From: an uncultured Collinsella sp. | GTDB taxonomy: Bacteria > Actinomycetota > Coriobacteriia > Coriobacteriales > Coriobacteriaceae | DNA: 6,019 bases | Assembly (NCBI GenBank): GCA_934654795.1 | Contig: CAKUGT010000044.1 | Location: forward strand, 1-6,019 | Direction: 5' to 3' | Shown: positions 6,005-6,019 of the stretch, in pieces | How the letters are laid out: the number at the start of each line of letters is the position of its first letter | Position numbering within the stretch: position 1 is the first letter of the stretch | Program-made: the position numbers and the translations under genes | The notes under the pieces: generated by a model | Database searches by the model: none | Told to the model about the DNA's origin: nothing | The model's input: the letters and a program-made list of their open reading frames with translations, nothing else

Positions 6005-6019
6005 AGCTAACTACAGTGT

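Overview
This is a GC-rich bacterial window (roughly 60-65% G+C by eye). Its genes are tightly packed, with strong purine-rich ribosome binding sites. The combination of an electron-bifurcating-type Etf operon, AzlCD, a KdgT permease and an HD hydrolase looks to me like an anaerobic gut Actinomycetota of the Coriobacteriia, for example Collinsella. That assignment is inference from gene content and base composition, because the window holds no rRNA or marker gene.

Layout from left to right. Positions 1-278 (minus strand) hold the first 92 codons of a KdgT-family 2-keto-3-deoxygluconate permease, cut by the window edge. Positions 279-422 are intergenic and hold two structured elements upstream of that gene: a 28-bp operator-like dyad and a hairpin covering the ribosome binding site. 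Positions 423-1428 (minus) are an azlC-azlD pair, a two-subunit branched-chain amino acid exporter. Positions 1429-1554 are a divergent intergenic region. Positions 1555-2367 (plus) encode a stand-alone HD-domain phosphohydrolase. Positions 2364-5989 (minus) form a three-gene operon: an FAD-linked 2-hydroxyacid (D-lactate/glycolate-type) dehydrogenase, then etfB, then an etfA carrying an N-terminal two-cluster ferredoxin domain. The HD gene and the Etf operon converge and share the palindrome CTAG as overlapping stop codons.

The three-gene operon is the most interesting part. A GlcD/D-lactate-dehydrogenase-like flavoprotein, an EtfB with the AVDGDTAQIGP-type signature of bifurcating Etfs, and a ferredoxin-fused EtfA together resemble the lactate dehydrogenase/Etf complex of Acetobacterium woodii (LctBCD). 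That complex drives NAD+ reduction by lactate using reduced ferredoxin (electron confurcation). Here the gene order is dehydrogenase-etfB-etfA, the dehydrogenase is longer and divergent, and no lactate permease or racemase lies in the window. The substrate is therefore open. No CRISPR array, tRNA, rRNA, insertion sequence or phage element is visible.
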